NCBI GenBank assembly: GCA_945910005.1
Contig: OX246744.1
Coordinates: 38,509,700 to 38,573,699 of the forward strand
Reading direction: 5' to 3'
DNA: 64,000 nucleotides
DNA from: Isoperla grammatica
Taxonomy: Eukaryota > Arthropoda > Insecta > Plecoptera > Perlodidae
Shown: piece after piece, positions 1-10,540 of the stretch
Numbering within the stretch: the stretch's first letter is position 1
How the letters are laid out: each line of letters begins with the position of its first letter
The notes under the pieces: model-generated
Told to the model about the DNA's origin: nothing
Databases searched by the model: none
The model's input: only the letters and a program-made list of their open reading frames with translations
Position numbers and translations under genes: made by a program

Positions 1-2984
1 CGTGTACAGGCCTCCTAATAACAACACCAAGAATGAGTTTATAGAGGAGATCGAGAGTTATTGGCAAAATACCAAAGTTAATACGGCTATAATGATTGGT
101 GATGTAAACATTGATATTTTAAATGAATGTGATTCATTTGCGCAGCATTATGAAACCAGTCTGGCTGTGAATGGTTTTATGAGATGTATTTCCCAGGCTA
201 CGCGTGAGGAGGTAGTAGAGGGCGCGCTTAGAAGTTCATGTATCGATCATGTTTACGTGCGGGCTGTTGACATCTGTATCAAGCCAGCCATTTATACATC
301 TAAGTTGTCCGACCACTATATGATAATGATTTCATTGGGATTAGATAGTATTAAAAGAAAATCGGAAAGTACAATATATGGAAAGTGTATAAATGAAGCT
401 AATCTGCTTCACGCTTTAAAGCGTGTTGATTGGGATAGTTTGTTAATTGCCAATAGCTGTGAGAATTTGTATCAGGCGATTTATTTTAATTTCAAGATTG
501 CATATGCAAAAAGTTCGTTTGTTAAAGAAAGAAGTGCTACGAATAGGGGTATTAAGTCGTGGGTGTCGCCTGAACTATTGGATAAACGGGCAGTGTTCGT
601 CAAAGAGAAAAGTAATAAGAAAAGGAGTAATCAATCTTGGATGACGTTGGAGTTATTAGAAATGATAGCAAAAAGAGACCGTTTTTTTCAAAAATGGAAA
701 AAATGTAAATGTTTAAATCTTACGAAAGGTGTGTATAGGTCAGAATACAATAACCTCCGAAATAAAGTAAACAAAAAGATCAAACTAGCAAAACAAAACT
801 ATTACCGTGCACTTTTGGAAAGAAATAGGGGAAATATTAAAGAAACGTGGCAAGCTATAAATACTATAATAGGCAAGAAAAAAAAAGAGTCAGTCGATGG
901 GGTTATTAAAAAGTATCTGGGTAAAAGAGAGTCATCTGTTACTATAGCAAACTCATTTGCGAACGTTTTTGTGGAAGAGGTTGAGCGTATTGTTCATAAC
1001 TGTGATGTGATCTGTAGGGAAACGGTTCAAGGAGAAAGCAGTTTAATTAACGTTCAGGGGCAATCAGTATACATACCCCCTATTGATGCGAAAACAGTGG
1101 GAAAAATTATCGAAGAAATGAATAGTGGTAAACAAGCTGGGTTTGACGGAATAAGGGTTAAAGACTTGCAAAATATTAAGAATCAGATCAGTCCATCACT
1201 AGCTTTGCTGATAAATTTATCGATTAATGAAGGTGTCGTGCCAGAAATGTTAAAAATTGCTATAGTGAGGCCGGTTTATAAAAAAGGAAGCCACTACGAG
1301 TATTCCAACTATCGTCCAATTGCCTTATTGTCTGTAGTCGATAAGGTAATGGAAAGATATGTGGCTGATTGTTTAAATAACTATTTGACTAAATTTTCTA
1401 TCATAAACAAAAATCAATTCGGCTTTCAAAAGGGGAAAAGTACATCTGATCTTTTACTGAAATTTTCTGATCTTATTAATTCTAAGTTAAATGAAAATTT
1501 TCATGTAGTATGTATGTTTGTGGACTTCACTAAAGCATTTGATACTCTAAATCACAAGAAATTATTGCAAGCATTGGACAATATTGGTGTGAGGGGTCCA
1601 ATTCTACGGTGGTTTGAGAGTTATTTAGATAATAGAAAGATAATTGTAAAAATTGGGGAGGATTATAGCACGGCTAAATTGATCAAATCAGGGGTGCCAC
1701 AAGGATCTATCTTGGGACCATTGTTATACTTAGTGTATGTAAATGAGATGGCACGAATTTTTAAGAAGTGTTTTGCATTTTTTTTCGCTGATGATTCTGC
1801 ACTTATTGCGATTCACAAGAATATTCATACGGCGGAAAAGTATTTGCAAGAAGACTATATAAACTTGCTGAGGTGGACTCATGATGATGGCTTGATTGTA
1901 AATGCTATAAAAACTAAAATTGTACATATATCTACTCCTCTGAATACCAATCATAACTCGATAGTTAAAGTTATATCACACTCAGTCCAGTGCTTGCATA
2001 ATACTTCTAACCAAAATGCCACGGACATAACTTGCAGTTGCGATCAAGAAATTGAGTCGGTGTACAGCCATGAGTACTTGGGTATTGTGATTGATAAATG
2101 CTTTTCTTGGGATAAACAGATTGCTAGGGTATCAACCGGATTAGACCGTGTGCTGTGCAACTTTATCGGTTGAAGGATATTCTTCCGTACAGTTTACTTC
2201 GCACAGTGTACATCGCCTTGGTGGAGTCTTTAATCTCGTACGCGGTGTTAGCCTGGGGAAATGCTTCTCATATGTATCTTAAACAAATTATTAGCTTACA
2301 GATCAGGATGATTAAACACATACTCCCAAATCACATAACTGACCATTGTTCCTCAAATCAGCTTTTTAAATTATTAGACTTGCTTCCTGTAAATTTTTTG
2401 TACATCTATAAGTTAATTATCAAGTTCTATTTCACTTACGAATTCAAAATTGAAATTAACCATAGCATTTGTACAAGAGCAAAAGCCTCCAAAGTGTACA
2501 GAGTTCCCAATTTTGTAAATAAATATGGTGAAAGATCATTGCATGTAAAAGTGCCTCAATGTTTTAATATGTTGGCAATGGAATTGAAAGATTTGGATAG
2601 AATGAATCAAGTAAAAATATCAGTAAAAGAGTTTCTTTTGTTACATTCGCTTTAATTTATTATATTTTCATTATTAGTATCGTCGGTGTTTTTATCCTTG
2701 CCATGTATAGGCCTTTGTTAATTGCAGTGTGTAGTAATATGTAGGTGTTAAAGATAAGTTAGTGATTGTTTGTTTGTTTTGAATTGTAAGGTATTCTGTA
2801 TATTGTATTTGCATTACGCAGCATGTTCATCTTTGTCCGTAACTTAGTCCATATTATTATTTTCATTGGTATATAACCCACAGACAAGCTATGTACTTAG
2901 CTTTGTGGGAGATCGAATGTTTATTTAATGATTGTATTGTACAGAACATGGTTATCAATAAAAAAAAAAAAAAAAAAAAAAAAA
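1..2984 (+). mobile_element. LINE (non-LTR retrotransposon), 3' portion
   Basis: The window opens inside a LINE. It holds the C-terminal half of an APE-type endonuclease, a full reverse transcriptase and a C-terminal region, then about 300 bp of 3' untranslated sequence and a terminal poly(A) tract (about 2960-2984) preceded by CAATAAA. Just before the tail a potential stem pairs CCCACA..CAAGCTA (about 2877) with TAGCTTTGTGGG (about 2898). Elements of this build move by target-primed reverse transcription: the endonuclease nicks the target and the RT copies the mRNA there. The 5' part lies outside the window. The (ATT)n tract directly after the tail may have grown from it. The clade (Jockey/CR1-like) is not assigned. 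Confidence 0.9.
2..2655 (+). pseudogene. LINE ORF2: endonuclease C-terminus plus reverse transcriptase, frameshifted
   Basis: The reading frame enters from outside the window, so no start can be given. Endonuclease motifs are GDVNID (about residue 33), CIDHVY (about 80) and SDHYMIM (about 103). Reverse transcriptase motifs follow in order: YSNYRPIALLS, NQFGFQKGKST, VDFTKAFDTLNH (palm A), SGVPQGSILGPLL (palm B) and FADDSA with the catalytic DD pair (about residue 596). The frame stops at 2171-2173. The remaining C-terminal part (LPYSLLRTVYIALVES, YAVLAWGNA) continues in another frame to 2655, so a single-base indel lies near 2150-2157. No other stop interrupts 720 codons, which suggests a fairly young copy. 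Without its frame restored it would not make a full-length protein. Confidence 0.88.
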
Positions 2985-3076
2985 TATCATTATTATAATT
3001 ATTATTACTATTATTATTATAATTATTATTATTGATATTATTATTATAATTATTATTATAATTATTTTTATTATTA

Positions 3077-3144
<68 letters not shown>

Positions 3145-3166
3145 ATTATTATTATTATTATTACTT
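2985..3166. repeat. (ATT)n/(TTA)n microsatellite
   Basis: About 180 bp of nearly pure ATT trinucleotide repeat with a few interruptions (ATTAT, TTGAT). It follows the LINE poly(A) tail directly. Confidence 0.95.
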
Positions 3167-3371
3167 AATCAGTTTTGACATAGGACCGAGGTCCTACGAG
3201 TTCAATACTGTAAAAGAATGTAATCAAATGTAAATTTGATTGCTTGATTGATATTTGGGTTTTAAATACCTTATTTTTGCAACCTGGCTAATCGAAACGA
3301 TATGTGGATGAAATATGAAGTTGTAAATGAAAAAAATATATTTAACTTTGTATTCATCTTGAAATGATCCC

Positions 3372-3421
3372 CCCTCTCTAACTTGTCCCCTTCTGTGTCC
3401 AACATCTCGTTTGGTTGCAGG
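3372..3421 (+). promoter_or_regulatory. Splice acceptor with branch-like site upstream of the RCC1-RING-SINA start
   Basis: A CTAAC branch-like sequence (about 3378-3382) is followed by a pyrimidine-rich stretch and GGTTGCAG at 3413-3420; the ATG comes one base later. The gene therefore probably has an upstream 5' exon, not located here. The same acceptor and its pyrimidine tract are recognisable in front of the second copy on the minus strand (about 32820-32870), so the duplication carried intron DNA. Confidence 0.6.
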
Positions 3422-5356
3422 ATGGCTGAGAACGATGACGCTCGGTTCGTTATAACCAAGCCTGGTGTCCTGGTGTTGGGTGGAGGCCTGCCTGCTGGAT
3501 CGAGCATTGTGTCGTTCTCCCAAGATGAGACCGTCGTTCAGGTGTCTTGCGGTGATGACCACTCTGCAGTTGTCTGCGAGTCTGGCCGCGTCTACACCTT
3601 CTGTGTCACACAAGACACAGGACGGATGAAGAACGAAGGCTCGGTCGCTGAGCCGAGGCTTGTTGACACTCTCAGCACTGTTAATGTAACCCAGGCTGCT
3701 TGTGGATATCAATACACCGTCTTCCTTACTGACAAGGGTGAGGTGTATTCGTGTGGGCTGAATGACAACGGTCAGCTTGGCTTCGGTCACACCCGTAACA
3801 CCCCCACACCCATCCTGGTTACTGGTCTGCCGCCCATCAAGAAGGTTGCTGCTGGGTGGCGCCACACAGTGGTTCTTGACACAGGCGGTAAGGTCTGGGT
3901 GTGTGGATACAACGGCCACGGCCAACTAGGACTCGGTCATACAAACCAGCTTACCTCATTCACTCACGTTCTCAACCTCCCCGAGGCCATCGTTGACATA
4001 TCGTGTGGCATGATGAATACAGCTCTTGTCTCGGCCTCTGGGGTCCTCTTGATGGCTGGGACTAACAGCATTGGTCAACTTGGGCTTGATGCAGTGGATA
4101 GCGTGTCCAGCTTCACACGAGTATCGGTGCTGGCAACAGCCGTGGCTGCCGTGTCCTGCGGTGGTGTTCACACTGTGGCCCTCGGAGTCGATGGGACGAC
4201 CTGGGCTTGGGGTCGTAATGCTGAAGGTCAGTTGGGTACCGGTGACACAACCAAGAGATCTGCCCCCACTAGAATGATTGGCCTCGAGGACCAGACTGTC
4301 TCCCGGGTTAACGCTGGACGTTACCACACTGCGGTGTTGACACGAGCAGGAGACGTGTTTGTGTGTGGCCAAGGAACAAGTGGTGAACTGGGTCAGGGGA
4401 AGAATAACCTCTCGGTGGCGACTCTGTTGCCGAAGTCACCGGGGCTGGTGGTTCAACAGGTGGCTTTTGCTGGAACATATTTATTACTGTTGGTCACGTC
4501 AATCGTCGCACCTTCAGCGCAGCGCGGGATAGGAATAGATGAAAAGTTGAGGGAAGACATAACAGACCTGAGGCAGATCATAATGCGGAACCTGGAGTGT
4601 CCCGTCTGTTTTAAGGACATGTGTGCACCGATACGTCAGTGCACCGTGGGGCACAGCCTGTGTAACGCTTGCTGGTCTGACGACAGGATCACAGTTTGTC
4701 CGCTGTGTCGCGGACAGCTCTCTGCTGGGAGGAATCTTACCTTGGAGGGTCTGAGTGCCGACATCCGGCTACCGTGCACGGAATGCCTGCTGCGCATGCC
4801 CGCGTGCGAGCTGGGGGGACACGGCGTGGTCTGTCCCCGCCGCAACTACGACTGTCCCCTGGCGTGCGGCGGTTGGAGGGGCCGGCCCGAAGCGATGCTG
4901 GGCCACGCCCTCTCGGCCCACGCGGACCGGACGTGGCCCGACCTGCCACGCACGTTTGTGCAGCGGCGCGGACTCTTGCTCACGGACGTGCTCGCGGCGC
5001 ACGGCAGAGTGTTCACGCTACATCGCGGGTACGACGGGGAGGGGCGCACGTTCCGGGCGGCCGTCAGGTACGTGGGCACCCCCGAGGACAGGCACGCGTT
5101 CCGCTTCGAACTCACGCTTCTCACCAAAGACATGCACAATACTTACCACAGGAAGGTTTGTTCCGACATCGAGAGCGTCGAAGACATGTTCAGTTCTTCA
5201 AACTGTGTGCGCGTGAAGGTGGAAAGTCTCGATACTTTTATGCAACAAGATAGCCTGATCTGTCAAGTGGACATTGTGAAAGTCGAGACCACAGAGTTTG
5301 CTGACAAAATGAAGGTTCTGCTTAGTCCTCAAGAGTTCCAAAGTTTACATTGGTAG
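3422..5356 (+). CDS. RCC1-propeller / RING / SINA-type E3 ubiquitin ligase, copy 1
   Basis: A 644-residue protein read from ATG 3422, the first methionine after the splice acceptor. Residues about 35-360 form RCC1 repeats: recurring CG or AG followed by two variable residues and H/Y-T, then GxNxxGQLG (blades near residues 43, 94, 145, 195, 246, 298). A C3HC4 RING follows (C393, C396, C407, H411, C414, C417, C426, C429). A SIAH-type zinc region comes next (C452, C455, C462, H467, C471, C478, C482, H495, H500), then a SINA/TRAF-like C-terminus. RING plus SINA domains recruit an E2 and ubiquitinate bound proteins; RCC1 propellers bind partners on one face. A ligase whose propeller chooses the substrate is the natural reading, but the substrate is unknown. 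The RING-SINA half is much richer in GC than the RCC1 half. No intron falls inside the coding part. I know no standard symbol for this architecture. Confidence 0.88.
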   Translation: MAENDDARFVITKPGVLVLGGGLPAGSSIVSFSQDETVVQVSCGDDHSAVVCESGRVYTFCVTQDTGRMKNEGSVAEPRLVDTLSTVNVTQAACGYQYTVFLTDKGEVYSCGLNDNGQLGFGHTRNTPTPILVTGLPPIKKVAAGWRHTVVLDTGGKVWVCGYNGHGQLGLGHTNQLTSFTHVLNLPEAIVDISCGMMNTALVSASGVLLMAGTNSIGQLGLDAVDSVSSFTRVSVLATAVAAVSCGGVHTVALGVDGTTWAWGRNAEGQLGTGDTTKRSAPTRMIGLEDQTVSRVNAGRYHTAVLTRAGDVFVCGQGTSGELGQGKNNLSVATLLPKSPGLVVQQVAFAGTYLLLLVTSIVAPSAQRGIGIDEKLREDITDLRQIIMRNLECPVCFKDMCAPIRQCTVGHSLCNACWSDDRITVCPLCRGQLSAGRNLTLEGLSADIRLPCTECLLRMPACELGGHGVVCPRRNYDCPLACGGWRGRPEAMLGHALSAHADRTWPDLPRTFVQRRGLLLTDVLAAHGRVFTLHRGYDGEGRTFRAAVRYVGTPEDRHAFRFELTLLTKDMHNTYHRKVCSDIESVEDMFSSSNCVRVKVESLDTFMQQDSLICQVDIVKVETTEFADKMKVLLSPQEFQSLHW

Positions 5357-6091
5357 TGTTTCATTGTTAACCTTGGTTTTAAGATCTTTCTCCAGAGGGG
5401 AATGTACCCTGTATCAATTGTTTTTGTATTACCTTTTGTGACTACATTATTGAGATTTGAAGAATATTAGCACATTTGTACCTAATTTTTTATAAGTTGC
5501 AACAACCCCATTATTTCTCCTAGTTACTTGGATCTTTTCTAGCATGTACCTAACATATGTTATATATATCAACAACATAATGGAAGCAACAGCAATTTAT
5601 CATGTTTGTCTATGGTCTCTAAAAACAACCGATCACCATCACATGTATGTATAACTATTGGAGTCTAGCCACGAGAGCTGCCCGGGTCATAGGGCAACTT
5701 ATCCATGTGTGTAATGCGTTGTGTATAGCCTACGTGTTGAGTCCAACATTACTATAATACCACTCTGCTCCGGTCACCAACAACACAACCAGCGTAAACC
5801 GAATAGTGTTTGACGCGTGGTCACCGCCAGCTAACAAGTGAAAAGCATCATTGTGCACAGCCAGGCATCTGGGTTCGAGTCCCTGTCGAGACTTAACGTC
5901 GGACTCCACTCCCCAGCATAGCTTAGACCACCACCATTCATTGCTTCTTTGTTAGATAATTCTTGAAACAATAACATCATTATCACAATATTAATATCAA
6001 GTCAAGTGACAGCTTTCCATGTCCTCAATGATGATTTGCTTAAAAGATAACAATTCAGTGATTTCATGTGTCCAAAACATGTACAACATAA
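5357..6091. other. 3' flank of copy 1; no gene seen
   Basis: AT-rich sequence probably containing the 3' UTR; no canonical AATAAA was noticed close to the stop. At 5872-5882 GGTTCGAGTCC matches a tRNA B-box, but no convincing A-box or tRNA fold accompanies it, so at most it is a SINE remnant. Confidence 0.5.
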
Positions 6092-6093
6092 TA

Positions 6094-6265
6094 CAGTGGA
6101 ACTTCTTTATAACAAACGTCTTTATAACAAAATTATCTATTAAACAAACTGTTGTTGAGGTCCCAAAAGGTTCTCATGCATGTTAAGGTATCATCTTTAT
6201 AAAGAAATGTTTGTAACTAAATAATAATCTGGCCCCCAAGAGTTCGTTATAAAGAAGTTTTACTG
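6094..6265. mobile_element. pogo-like MITE
   Basis: Terminal inverted repeats: CAGTGGAACTTCTTTATAAC at the left, and at the right end the complement reads CAGTAAAACTTCTTTATAAC. The element is 172 bp and has no coding capacity. CAGT..AAC.TC..TATAAC ends are typical of pogo/Tigger-type elements, which insert at TA. TA precedes the left end; the right flank is CA, so the duplication has probably mutated. Confidence 0.6.
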
Positions 6266-6589
6266 CACACATATTTTAGTTTGTAATTGAAGAATCCACT
6301 TTAGTTAATACCTCAATATCTTGGTTCCTAGAAATTCAGTATGTTGTCAGGCAAATATTGTTACTTTAATCTAGTTGAGGGCACGCACAGTTCCGTAAGA
6401 AGTTTACCTTGGAGATGAATGATATTGTATTTCACAAGTTAAAGTACTTTTTGTTAGATATTGAGTGTTACATTTCATAGCTTTACTTGTATGTATATTT
6501 TATGTGCCTCTTAATAGAGGTTTTATAAATACAAGTATGTTATATTTTAAAGAAGGTAACAAACAATCGTAACTACTATAAAACTTACT

Positions 6590-6834
6590 TCTCCCCCACC
6601 CCTATTGGAAGTGACTGACTGTACGCACTGTTCTATGTATTCACCATAGCGTGTCGTTGCATATCTGATGCGTTTCTTTACATCTTCAAGAATCACTTCA
6701 CATAAACTTTGTCTCACTGCAGGATGAGACCGCGAGAAATGGCAAATGCCACTGCAAGAGTAGGGTTTTACCGACCCCTGAGATTCCTTTATTGTGAACA
6801 CCCACGCGCTTCGTCCACTCGACATTCTTGACAA
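6590..6834 (-). CDS. Candidate coding exon, unidentified
   Basis: On the minus strand an open frame from ATG 6834 runs 81 codons to a strong splice donor, GAA|GTAAGT (donor complement 6583-6588). The inferred peptide contains RIRYATTRYGEYIEQCV and is not low complexity. An acceptor-like CATCCTGCAG lies inside (about 6722), so the true exon could be shorter. I do not recognise the protein and see no partner exon nearby. It could be chance; the donor and the ordinary composition are the only support. Confidence 0.25.
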
Positions 6835-7362
6835 GCAATTATCGGCTTATCGTGCATAACCGAAAATCCTAATACAGTATGATGATTGAACATTTTCTTA
6901 GAATTAAGACCTGTTCCAATGGCCGTAATATTTAAAACAATACTAAAAACTCAACAACTTGCCCAGTTTTCGATGTAGAGCTTCCATTCAAAATTTTACA
7001 TTCATGAAATACCGAAAATAAAAACCTACTGTTATTTTATATGTTGTAGTAGTGCTAATTCAGTTGCCGATAATATTGTACTGGTAGTTATTTCTGGTAT
7101 TTGACCGCGTTTATGTTAATCAATTAGGGAAGCTGTCATTCCATTCATCTGATGTGCTGCGAGCGCCGAGCTACAATTATAGGGTTGCACAAAATCTGGA
7201 GAGCGGAAAAACCGGTTTGACTAGTCTCATCCTACGATGAGACAAAGTTTAAATATATTATATCTGAGAAAAGAATGACCAGGTTTGAAAATGAATGCGT
7301 CCCAGCGGAACATGGTTGGCCAATGACGGCCCTGCCACTGTGTGCCTTAGTTGTACAATGCC

Positions 7363-7802
7363 TAGAGATGTGCAAAAATTGTTATAATCCCTCCAAATTA
7401 AGTTTGCACATGAATCACCTGAGTTGTGATTGAATGGTACCAATTTCCAATTCGCGACCGTCGCGAAATTTTAGTTGATGAAGCGAGTCTTTAAACGCGA
7501 ATTAGCTCGCGAAATTTCAAACTTTTTCTGATATTAGCTATCTTTTAAAAAATCTGCATTTCGTTATTTTGATTATTAATTAATACACCAATAAAATGTA
7601 ATAAAACAAAATAATAAACCATATTCATTAATTCCTATCATCACAGGCGGTGTAATATGGTTGAAACGCCCTAGCTAGTTTCTCGTCATCGTCAAAATAG
7701 CCATCATTTAAATCATTCATCATCATTTAAATTGGGTTTTTTGGTCAATCGCGAAAAATTGCGAGTTTTCAAACTTAAAAAAAACAATTTTGCACATATC
7801 TA
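7363..7802. mobile_element. hAT-type MITE with near-perfect 8-bp target duplication
   Basis: Ends TAGAGATGTGCAAAAATTG and, complemented at the right, TAGATATGTGCAAAATTG are inverted repeats. Flanks are ACAATGCC (7355-7362) and ACAATGTC (7803-7810), an 8-bp target duplication with one change. The 440-bp interior is AT-rich with several TCGCGAA motifs and no coding capacity. Length of duplication and TIR fit the hAT superfamily. Confidence 0.75.
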
Positions 7803-7810
7803 ACAATGTC

Positions 7811-9061
7811 AAAACCAATCACTTTTCAAGCATTGTCATGACTAATGAAATAGTTACTAATACGAAGATGATTTAGGTTGACAGTGACTGCAGAACATTC
7901 GCACTGATTTAGTTATTGTTTTTAGAAATACTTATTTTCTGTACTGAATATTGATTGGGGGCATCACAGGAGTCCCAACAGCTGATACCTTCAGGATGAT
8001 GGTGTTTGTCGGGAACTCGTGGTAGATACAATAGGGAGGAACACATTATATGTGGTTCTACTAGACACAAGACGTCGGAACTATTTGGCGTAACACGGAG
8101 GCCTTGTTTACTCAATAGGTGCAGTGAAAAGACTAAACCCTTGCAAGTGTTTAGTAAGGTGCTAGGCACTGTTTGTGGGAGGGGGGGGGGGGGGGGGCTT
8201 TTAGGTGGAACTGGTAGCGTGTCTGTGGTTTCCGTGGGAAGTTATGTTATATCCTTAAATTCAATGCCACCATTTCCATTACACCATACCGGTAGGTTGT
8301 TTGTGATTATTATTTATTTTAATCTACCGGTACAAATGCGCCCACCGTGCCAGTACAGGCCCTGAAACATTGAGAACAAAATATATGTTGGTACTTTCTG
8401 AAGTCAATGGTTTAATTTTAAAGTTAATCCTTTGTATAGAATGCATATTTTAGAAAAATGAAAACGGTCGCTGCACACCCTTCTATTAAAGTTTATTGTA
8501 AAAATATCACAGTAATTTTTTTTATTTTTCACAGAGATTGTATTCCTGCATTGATACCTAATGCCTTATGCCTGTTTGCACTCATTGTGCTGGATGTCCA
8601 AGAGTGTACTGTACATGTTGCATTGTTCCATTAGTCTTATTTTATTATCATATTATTCTCATTATAAGTATGTTGATGTAAATTCTTTATTTTTACATAT
8701 ATTACTGATCATAGCCTGTATTGAAAGCTAGCAATGCTCTTAAATATACATTGTCTTGAGATTTTATTCACCAAATATGTATGTATTGCACTGCTCTTAT
8801 TGTTCTCTTTTACTGCGCATGTAGATTGTTTAATGTAGTAAATTGTAATATGTTTTAATGCTTGCAATGCTTATTGGATTTCTGTTCTCTGTTTCATTAA
8901 TCATTTAGCTATCGTCAATGTAACCTTAAAGTAATATGTTGATAAAGGAAAGTGTTCTGTACACATGCCACACATGACAGTGTTGCATATTTCTCTCCTT
9001 TAGCCCCCCTGTTTAATAAGAATCCCATCTGTGAATGTCCTTGTGTTATTCTCCTTGAAGC
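7811..9061. other. Intergenic; no gene seen
   Basis: AT-rich sequence with a poly(G) run near 8181-8197. Short open frames are not supported by composition, splice sites or family motifs. Confidence 0.4.
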
Positions 9062-10540
9062 CTATTCGCGTTTAAAACCAAAGTGGCTGAACTCTGGCGG
9101 ACAAATCGAGAACCAGTACAGCCGGGATAGGTTACGGAATGATGGCCGGTATTCGCTGTGGAGAGTATGAGTGAATTACATGATCAACATTACTGTCGGC
9201 CAGTAAACATGTTAAAATGGGCAATCAATACCTTGTTGATCTATGCCACAATGTAGCAACCGGCGAGCGAAACAAATATTCTCTCAATACGAAGTGTTTT
9301 AAAATCCGAATGAGTTCGGTGCTTACTCAGTTGCGTAGGTGTCAAAATGCATGCTGGTATGGTATTCAGTCTTAAAAAAATACTCCATTTTTTCTATTTT
9401 GTGCCGTTAAATAAATCATTTTGTTAAATATATTTCGTAGATGCTGTGTAAAAAAAAGTGCATAGGTAGTCCTAGCAAAATTGACATTTAGGCTACTCAC
9501 ATATTGGAGGGGATCTGTTTTTAATTTATAAATTTCATAAAAAAATACTAAATATGCGTACGGTAGATTATGTGTACTTTATGGTTCAACAGAATTGTGA
9601 CAATGTATTTGTTGGAGGGTGATAATAAAATATAATTCTTAATGTTATTTTAAACCTCCAATACTGAAATTCAGCATTATACAGGAAAATTAACGTCTAG
9701 TGTAGATTCCGTGCGTGTGGGATGTGGGTGTAAGGGGGAGGGAGACATAAAACACCTCAAATACCATTACCAATAATCATAACAGGCTATACTGGTAAAA
9801 AATGACCAACTTAAAACCTATTTTTAGAATCCAACATTAGCATGCCTACTCATATGCCTATCAGATTCAGCTGCGTTGCAATTACCTTTAGCTTTAGCAA
9901 GTATAGGCCTATGTCGTAGACTCGTAGAGAACACTCATTTCTGGTTTTGGTGGCTTGGGTGGACCTAGGCGGGGGGGGGGGGGGGGGGGCAGGCGTGGGA
10001 GTTTGGTGGGCGTTTAGGTAGAAAAGAGGGCCGGAAAGAATGAAAATAAATTTGAAGAAAGGATAAAAGAGGAATTGTGATCCAAAATATGAACGGGAGC
10101 ACTCTTTGCCTTACTTACATATAGAAAATAGTCATGTTTATACTTCCTCGTACCTGCTTTATATGAGCAAGTAGCGTTAACTTCGTTGTTCTCATCTGTG
10201 CAGTTAATATTCACGTTCATCAGATGTGGTGTTTGCATGTCATTATGATGTCTGAAGGGATGCTTGCCTACATAGTACCCGTTTACTTAATATTATTCCT
10301 GTAAAATAAAACAATAACCGTTTAAAATCCTATTTGCTTCGACAAATGATCGCTGTATGTTCCCAACAAACGCGTTTATGTGATAAATGTGTGTCACAGA
10401 CACCATCACCCTGTCACTAACACTAACGTACTGCCAGAAACATATGGAACACAGGCTAGCCGTGCGTTGTTTATCCCGGCTCGGACGGCCATGATGGTCG
10501 CGACGGTGGCGCGCCTACATCTCAATTTAAAGGCGAATAG
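9062..10540 (+). mobile_element. E1 repeat, copy 1 (about 1.48 kb)
   Basis: A 1479-bp unit also present on the opposite strand at 23271-26487. Its own ends are short inverted repeats, CTATTCGCGTTTAAA at the left and, complemented, CTATTCGCCTTTAAA at the right (14 of 15). Similarity between copies covers the whole unit, including a poly(G) tract (9970-9988). No transposase is visible, so it looks like a non-autonomous DNA element. A clear target duplication was not found. This copy contains an empty version of the Harbinger insertion site seen in copy 2 (around 9594-9620). Confidence 0.7.

Noticed and set aside
4696..5253. Long overlapping frames in other phases and on the opposite strand of the RING-SINA region
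   Set aside because: High GC removes stop codons by chance; only the main frame carries the zinc-finger motifs, and the same shadow frames appear in copy 2.
8006..8365. A 119-codon plus-strand frame
   Set aside because: It runs through a poly(G) tract, has no family match, and its composition follows the local bases.
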